This document shows, piece after piece, positions 7,614 through 9,887 of a DNA stretch of 9,887 nucleotides (positions are counted from its first letter, which is position 1; the number at the start of each line of letters is the position of its first letter). Below the pieces are notes generated by a model. It was not told the origin of the DNA. It did not search any database and saw only the letters and a list, made by a program, of their open reading frames with translations. Position numbers and translations under genes: made by a program. The stretch is from contig USGK01000037.1 of the NCBI GenBank assembly GCA_900554175.1, forward strand, positions 1 to 9,887, written 5' to 3'. The DNA is from an uncultured Clostridium sp. (lineage in GTDB: Bacteria; Bacillota; Clostridia; TANB77; CAG-508).

Positions 7614-8360
7614 ATGAAAATAGAGTTGTTGGATAATGAAAGAATTGATGATTTAGAATATAAAGGATTAAAATTGATCCAAAATGTTGAAGGATTTTGT
7701 TTTGGAATAGATAGTATTTTATTAACAAATTTTGCAAAAAATATAAAGAATAATTGTAAGGTTATAGATTTGGGTACAGGCACAGGAATTATTCCAATTT
7801 TATTATCTAAAAAAACAAATGCAGAAAAATTAGTTGGAGTTGAAGTTCAAGAAGAGGTTGCCAATATGGCAAAAAGAAGCGTATTTTTAAATGAATTAGA
7901 AAATAAGATTGAAATTTTAAATGAAAATATATTAAATTTAAAAGAAACCTATAAAGCTAAAGAGTTTGATATTGTTGTAAGTAATCCTCCATATAAAAAA
8001 TTAAATACGGGGATTTTAAATAAGGAAAATAAAAAATTAATTTCAAGACATGAGATTACAGCTAGTTTAGAAGATTTTATAAGTGTTAGTTCATATTTAC
8101 TTAAAGACTTTGGAGAACTTTATATGGTTCATAGAACAGAAAGATTAGTTGATTTATTTTATTTATTGAGAAAATATAATATAGAACCTAAAAATATAAG
8201 ATTTGTATGTTCAAATAAGAATAAAGAGTCAAAATTAGTATTAATAAAAGCGATAAAATGTGGAAAACCATTCCTAAATATAGAGAAGAATTTATATATT
8301 TATGATGAAAATGGAGAATATACAGATGAAATTTATGAGATATATGAAAAAAATAAGTGA
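7614..8360 (+). CDS. trmN6: tRNA1(Val) (adenine-37 N6)-methyltransferase family (YabB-like)
   Basis: 248-residue SAM-dependent methyltransferase of the TrmN6/YabB family. The Escherichia coli member methylates N6 of A37 in tRNA1(Val); in Bacillota the tRNA target is assumed by homology. Visible signatures are the family element GFCFGIDSILLTNF (27-40), SAM-binding motif I DLGTGTG (52-58), the acidic motif II residue in GVEVQEEVA (75-83), and the adenine-N6 catalytic motif NPPY (124-127), followed by a normal C-terminal half. Length is typical. GGAAGG lies 11 nt before the ATG. rsmI starts 59 nt downstream on the same strand with no visible terminator or good promoter between, so an operon is likely. 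In B. subtilis a small GIY-YIG gene (yazA) sits between these two genes; it is absent here. The exact tRNA substrate is not shown by sequence. Confidence 0.88.
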   Translation: MKIELLDNERIDDLEYKGLKLIQNVEGFCFGIDSILLTNFAKNIKNNCKVIDLGTGTGIIPILLSKKTNAEKLVGVEVQEEVANMAKRSVFLNELENKIEILNENILNLKETYKAKEFDIVVSNPPYKKLNTGILNKENKKLISRHEITASLEDFISVSSYLLKDFGELYMVHRTERLVDLFYLLRKYNIEPKNIRFVCSNKNKESKLVLIKAIKCGKPFLNIEKNLYIYDENGEYTDEIYEIYEKNK

Positions 8361-8419
8361 AAAATAAATTTAAAATAATAAAAATATATTTATAAAATAT
8401 TATATGAGGAGAGTTAGAA

Positions 8420-9247
8420 ATGAGTGGGAATTTATATTTAGTAGCTACACCAATTGGAAATTTGGAGGATATTACTTTTAGAGCATTGAACGTTTTAAAA
8501 AAAGTGGATTTAATTGCTGCAGAAGATACAAGAAATACTTTGAAATTATTAAATTATTTTGAAATAAAAAAAACATTAATTAGTTATCATAGACATAATG
8601 AAGAAATAAAAAAAGATAATATTATTGAACAATTAAAAGAAGGTAAGAATATAGCGATTGTATCTGATGCGGGAACGCCAGGAATTTCCGATCCAGGTGA
8701 AGTATTGGTCAGAGAAGCTATAAGAGAAAATATTAATATTATTCCAGTTCCTGGAGCTTGTGCGGCAATTAATGCTCTAATATGTTCTGGACTGGATACT
8801 ACTGAGTTTTTATTTATTGGTTTTTTACCATTAAATAGAAAATTGAGAAATGATAAAATTGAGGAAATAAAAAATGCAACTCAAACTATTATAGTATATG
8901 AAGCACCACATAAATTAGAAAAAACATTAATAGATCTAAAAGATATTTTGGAAAATAGAAAAGTGGTTATAGCAAGGGAATTAACTAAAATACATGAAGA
9001 GTTTATTAGAGGAACAGTAGATGAAGTTATTGAAAAATCATGTGATTTAAAGGGTGAAATGATTATTTTAATTGAGGGCAGAGAAAAAATTAAACAAGAA
9101 AATTATCTCAACAATATGACAATTGAAGAACATTATAATTATTATGCTAAAAAAGGATTAGAAAAAAAAGAAATAATTAAAAAAATAGCAAAAGATAGAA
9201 ATGTGAGTAAAAACGAAATCTATCAACAGTTTATTAATAAAAAATAA
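8420..9247 (+). CDS. rsmI: 16S rRNA (cytidine-1402 2'-O)-methyltransferase
   Basis: 275-residue RsmI (YabC in B. subtilis) of the tetrapyrrole-methylase fold. It 2'-O-methylates C1402 in the 16S rRNA decoding centre; the partner N4 methylation is by RsmH, not in this window. Signatures in order: LYLVATPIGNLEDITFRAL (5-23), AAEDTRNT (33-40), ISYHRHNE (54-61), VSDAGTPGISDPG (81-93), PVPGACA (109-115), FLFIGFLP (130-137), YEAPHKL (160-166), RELTKIHEE (186-194) and KGEMIILIEG (211-220). A basic C-terminal tail (249-275) of the type common in Gram-positive members follows. Length is normal and all core motifs are present. GAGGAG lies 8 nt before the ATG, a strong site. It probably shares a transcript with trmN6 and converges on abrB. 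Confidence 0.97.
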   Translation: MSGNLYLVATPIGNLEDITFRALNVLKKVDLIAAEDTRNTLKLLNYFEIKKTLISYHRHNEEIKKDNIIEQLKEGKNIAIVSDAGTPGISDPGEVLVREAIRENINIIPVPGACAAINALICSGLDTTEFLFIGFLPLNRKLRNDKIEEIKNATQTIIVYEAPHKLEKTLIDLKDILENRKVVIARELTKIHEEFIRGTVDEVIEKSCDLKGEMIILIEGREKIKQENYLNNMTIEEHYNYYAKKGLEKKEIIKKIAKDRNVSKNEIYQQFINKK

Positions 9248-9330
9248 AAAAAATAAAATAAATAAATAAAATAAAATAAATAAATAAAATAAAATAAAAA
9301 AATAAAATAAAAAAATAAAAAATAAAAAAT
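9241..9330. repeat. A-run tract with single T interruptions, including a tandem 18-bp unit
   Basis: From 9230 to 9331 there is no G or C. From 9241 to 9330 the plus strand is only runs of A broken by single T, never TT. An 18-bp unit, AAAATAAATAAATAAAAT, is repeated exactly twice in tandem (9255-9272 and 9273-9290), followed by a further AAAAT. It begins inside the last codons and stop of rsmI. On the minus strand it is a very T-rich tract directly after the abrB hairpins, so it can act as the U-tract of the abrB terminator. Such sequence is prone to polymerase slippage and sequencing length error. Confidence 0.85.
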
Positions 9331-9351
9331 AGTATCTATTTTTTATTTTTT
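9317..9351 (-). terminator. Convergent rsmI/abrB terminator hairpin
   Basis: Perfect 16-bp inverted repeat, AAAAAATAAAAAATAG (9317-9332) and CTATTTTTTATTTTTT (9336-9351), with a 3-nt loop. On the minus strand it is followed by about 75 nt of T-rich sequence, so it best fits the end of the abrB transcript. On the plus strand the U-rich arm could also end rsmI transcripts. Only one G-C pair supports the stem, so efficiency is uncertain. Confidence 0.5.
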
Positions 9352-9354
9352 TAT

Positions 9355-9388
9355 GAACTATTTGAAAATTTTATTTTTCAAATAGTTC
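9355..9388. repeat. 14-bp hairpin overlapping the 3' end of abrB
   Basis: Perfect 14-bp inverted repeat, GAACTATTTGAAAA (9355-9368) and TTTTCAAATAGTTC (9375-9388), with a 6-nt loop. The minus-strand 5' arm encodes the last residues of AbrB (ELFEK) and the stop codon falls in the loop, so the stem forms partly from coding sequence. It sits directly next to the 9317-9351 hairpin. It may stabilise the mRNA 3' end or add to termination in either direction; no U-run follows it directly. Confidence 0.6.
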
Positions 9389-9631
9389 TCTTATATTAAA
9401 GATATTTTCCAAACAATTTTTACAAATTAATTTATCTTTATATGTATTTAGGTTTCTAGAGTTTCCACAAAAAATACATCCAGGTTCGTATTTTTTTAGA
9501 ACTATGGAATTTCCATCTACATAAATTTCAATTGAATCTTTTATATCAATTTTTAATTTACTTCTTACTTCTTTAGGAATTACAATTCTTCCTAATTCAT
9601 CTACTTTTCTTATTACACCTGTTGATTTCAT
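9371..9631 (-). CDS. abrB: AbrB/SpoVT-family transition-state regulator with C-terminal CxxC...CxxC
   Basis: 86-residue DNA-binding regulator. Residues 1-50 are a textbook SpoVT-AbrB swapped-hairpin domain (KSTGVIRKVDELGRIVIPKE, 2-21; EIYVDGNSIVLKKYEP, 35-50), which dimerises and binds AT-rich promoters. In B. subtilis, AbrB represses stationary-phase and sporulation genes and its own gene. The C-terminal part differs from B. subtilis: CIFC (52-55) and CKNC (70-73) form a likely zinc knuckle, a form I associate with clostridial AbrB homologues. The start is fixed by the conserved N-terminus, but the sequence just before this ATG (ATAAGAAA) is a poor ribosome site. The good AAAGGAG is 35 nt away, across a hairpin. 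No Spo0A box (TGNCGAA) is visible upstream. Position next to rsmI matches the Bacillus order. Target genes cannot be inferred. Confidence 0.92.
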   Translation of the reverse strand: MKSTGVIRKVDELGRIVIPKEVRSKLKIDIKDSIEIYVDGNSIVLKKYEPGCIFCGNSRNLNTYKDKLICKNCLENIFNIRELFEK

Positions 9632-9673
9632 TTTCTTATTATATGTTAGTTTTAATTAACATATAGCTCCTTT
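9632..9673 (-). promoter_or_regulatory. Distant Shine-Dalgarno with intervening hairpin in the abrB leader
   Basis: On the minus strand AAAGGAG (9673-9667) is followed by C, then a perfect 9-bp stem TATATGTTA (9665-9657) and TAACATATA (9648-9640) with an 8-nt loop, then ATAAGAAA (9639-9632) and the abrB ATG. Linear spacing is 35 nt, far too long. If the stem folds, about 9 unpaired nt remain between the Shine-Dalgarno and the ATG, which is optimal. The repeat could also be a DNA operator. Confidence 0.6.
9639..9662 (-). other. Possible 7-codon leader ORF upstream of abrB
   Basis: ATG at 9662-9660, only 4 nt after AAAGGAG, opens a frame MLIKTNI that stops at TAA (9641-9639) with a second TAA right behind. 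The abrB ATG follows 7 nt after the first stop in another frame. It could allow translational coupling by re-initiation, or it may be a chance ATG inside the hairpin arm. The spacing is shorter than usual for a ribosome site. Confidence 0.25.
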
Positions 9674-9684
9674 CTAAATATTTA

Positions 9685-9744
9685 TAAACTTTTAAAGTTT
9701 ACATAGATGTGAAATAAGAAAAATTTTTTCAAATTTTTCTTATT
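9685..9744 (-). promoter_or_regulatory. Two further inverted repeats in the abrB leader
   Basis: A 14-bp perfect stem, AATAAGAAAAATTT (9713-9726) with AAATTTTTCTTATT (9731-9744), encloses a 4-nt loop (GAAA on the minus strand). A near-perfect palindrome, TAAACTTT-T-AAAGTTTA (9685-9701), lies just before the Shine-Dalgarno. If the promoter at 9780-9808 is used, both are within the abrB 5' leader and could act as RNA structure. As DNA they are AT-rich dyads of the kind an autoregulating AbrB might contact. The function is inference. Confidence 0.4.
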
Positions 9745-9779
9745 AAATATATATATATTCCAATAATTATTTTTATAAT

Positions 9780-9808
9780 AATATAACATAAATCAATAAT
9801 TTGGTCAA
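9780..9808 (-). promoter_or_regulatory. Candidate extended -10 promoter of abrB
   Basis: Minus-strand -35 TTGACC (9803-9808), a 17-nt spacer, and -10 TATATT (9780-9785) preceded by TGT, giving an extended -10 element. Five of six bases match in both boxes. The start would be near 9773, giving an unusually long leader of about 140 nt before the abrB ATG. No closer promoter of equal quality is seen. The remaining sequence to the window end (9809-9887) is AT-rich with an 11-bp direct repeat, TTTAGAATATA (9853-9863, 9870-9880), and no gene. Confidence 0.55.
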
Positions 9809-9887
9809 TAAAAGAATATATTTTTGTATTAAATTTTTGGAATTTGAATAAATTTAGAATATAAAAATTTTTAGAATATATTATTAT

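Noticed and set aside
7592..7783. Minus-strand frame of 63 codons opposite the start of trmN6
   Set aside because: It overlaps the conserved trmN6 N-terminus, including motif I, and its composition is that of an antisense shadow.
9241..9330. CRISPR-like or iteron-like array
   Set aside because: The repeat units are short, contiguous A-run patterns without unique spacers. It is simple-sequence DNA.
9632..9773. T-box or other classical riboswitch in the long abrB leader
   Set aside because: No T-box consensus, no specifier stem and far too few G/C bases for a known aptamer. Only simple inverted repeats are present.
9853..9880. 11-bp direct repeat TTTAGAATATA at the window end
   Set aside because: Two copies of an AT-rich 11-mer in sequence of this composition do not support an attachment site or operator, and the window ends too soon for context.

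Overview
The window is a very AT-rich piece of a Bacillota (Firmicutes) chromosome, most likely from an anaerobic clostridium-like organism. Four things point that way: a giant activator/2-hydroxyacyl-CoA-dehydratase-like protein, VanW and GerMN envelope proteins, an AbrB homologue with a C-terminal CxxC...CxxC element, and the trmN6-rsmI-abrB neighbourhood, which resembles the yabB-yabC-abrB region of Bacillus subtilis. The standard bacterial code fits: all frames are intact and Trp is TGG. I found no mobile element, tRNA, rRNA or CRISPR array.

Layout. Bases 21-7482 carry four minus-strand genes that look like separate or loosely grouped units. In transcription order these are a 55-codon small ORF (7315-7482), a membrane-anchored GerMN-domain protein (6666-7196), a membrane-anchored VanW-family protein with a long Asn/Lys-rich cytoplasmic head (4481-6508), and a 1440-residue protein with two ASKHA activator domains followed by an Fe-S dehydratase-like half (21-4343). 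The last two each have a recognisable sigma-A-type promoter, and a clear intrinsic terminator separates them. Bases 7614-9247 carry two plus-strand RNA-modification genes, trmN6 and rsmI, probably co-transcribed. abrB (9371-9631, minus strand) converges on rsmI. Between them lie a G/C-free A-run tract and two stacked hairpins.

How the genes fit together. trmN6 and rsmI are translation-apparatus housekeeping genes (tRNA and 16S rRNA methylation), and abrB is a transition-state-type DNA-binding regulator. The VanW and GerMN proteins are both single-pass membrane proteins with extracytoplasmic domains, likely acting at the cell wall. The 1440-residue protein stands apart as a predicted ATP-driven low-potential electron-transfer enzyme of unknown substrate.

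The signals most worth following are the abrB leader and the giant enzyme. In the abrB leader, the only good Shine-Dalgarno lies 35 nt from the start codon, with a perfect 9-bp hairpin and a 7-codon mini-ORF in between. The enzyme joins two reductase-type domains to one dehydratase-like module in a single chain. I see no clear evidence for a wholly new multi-gene system.
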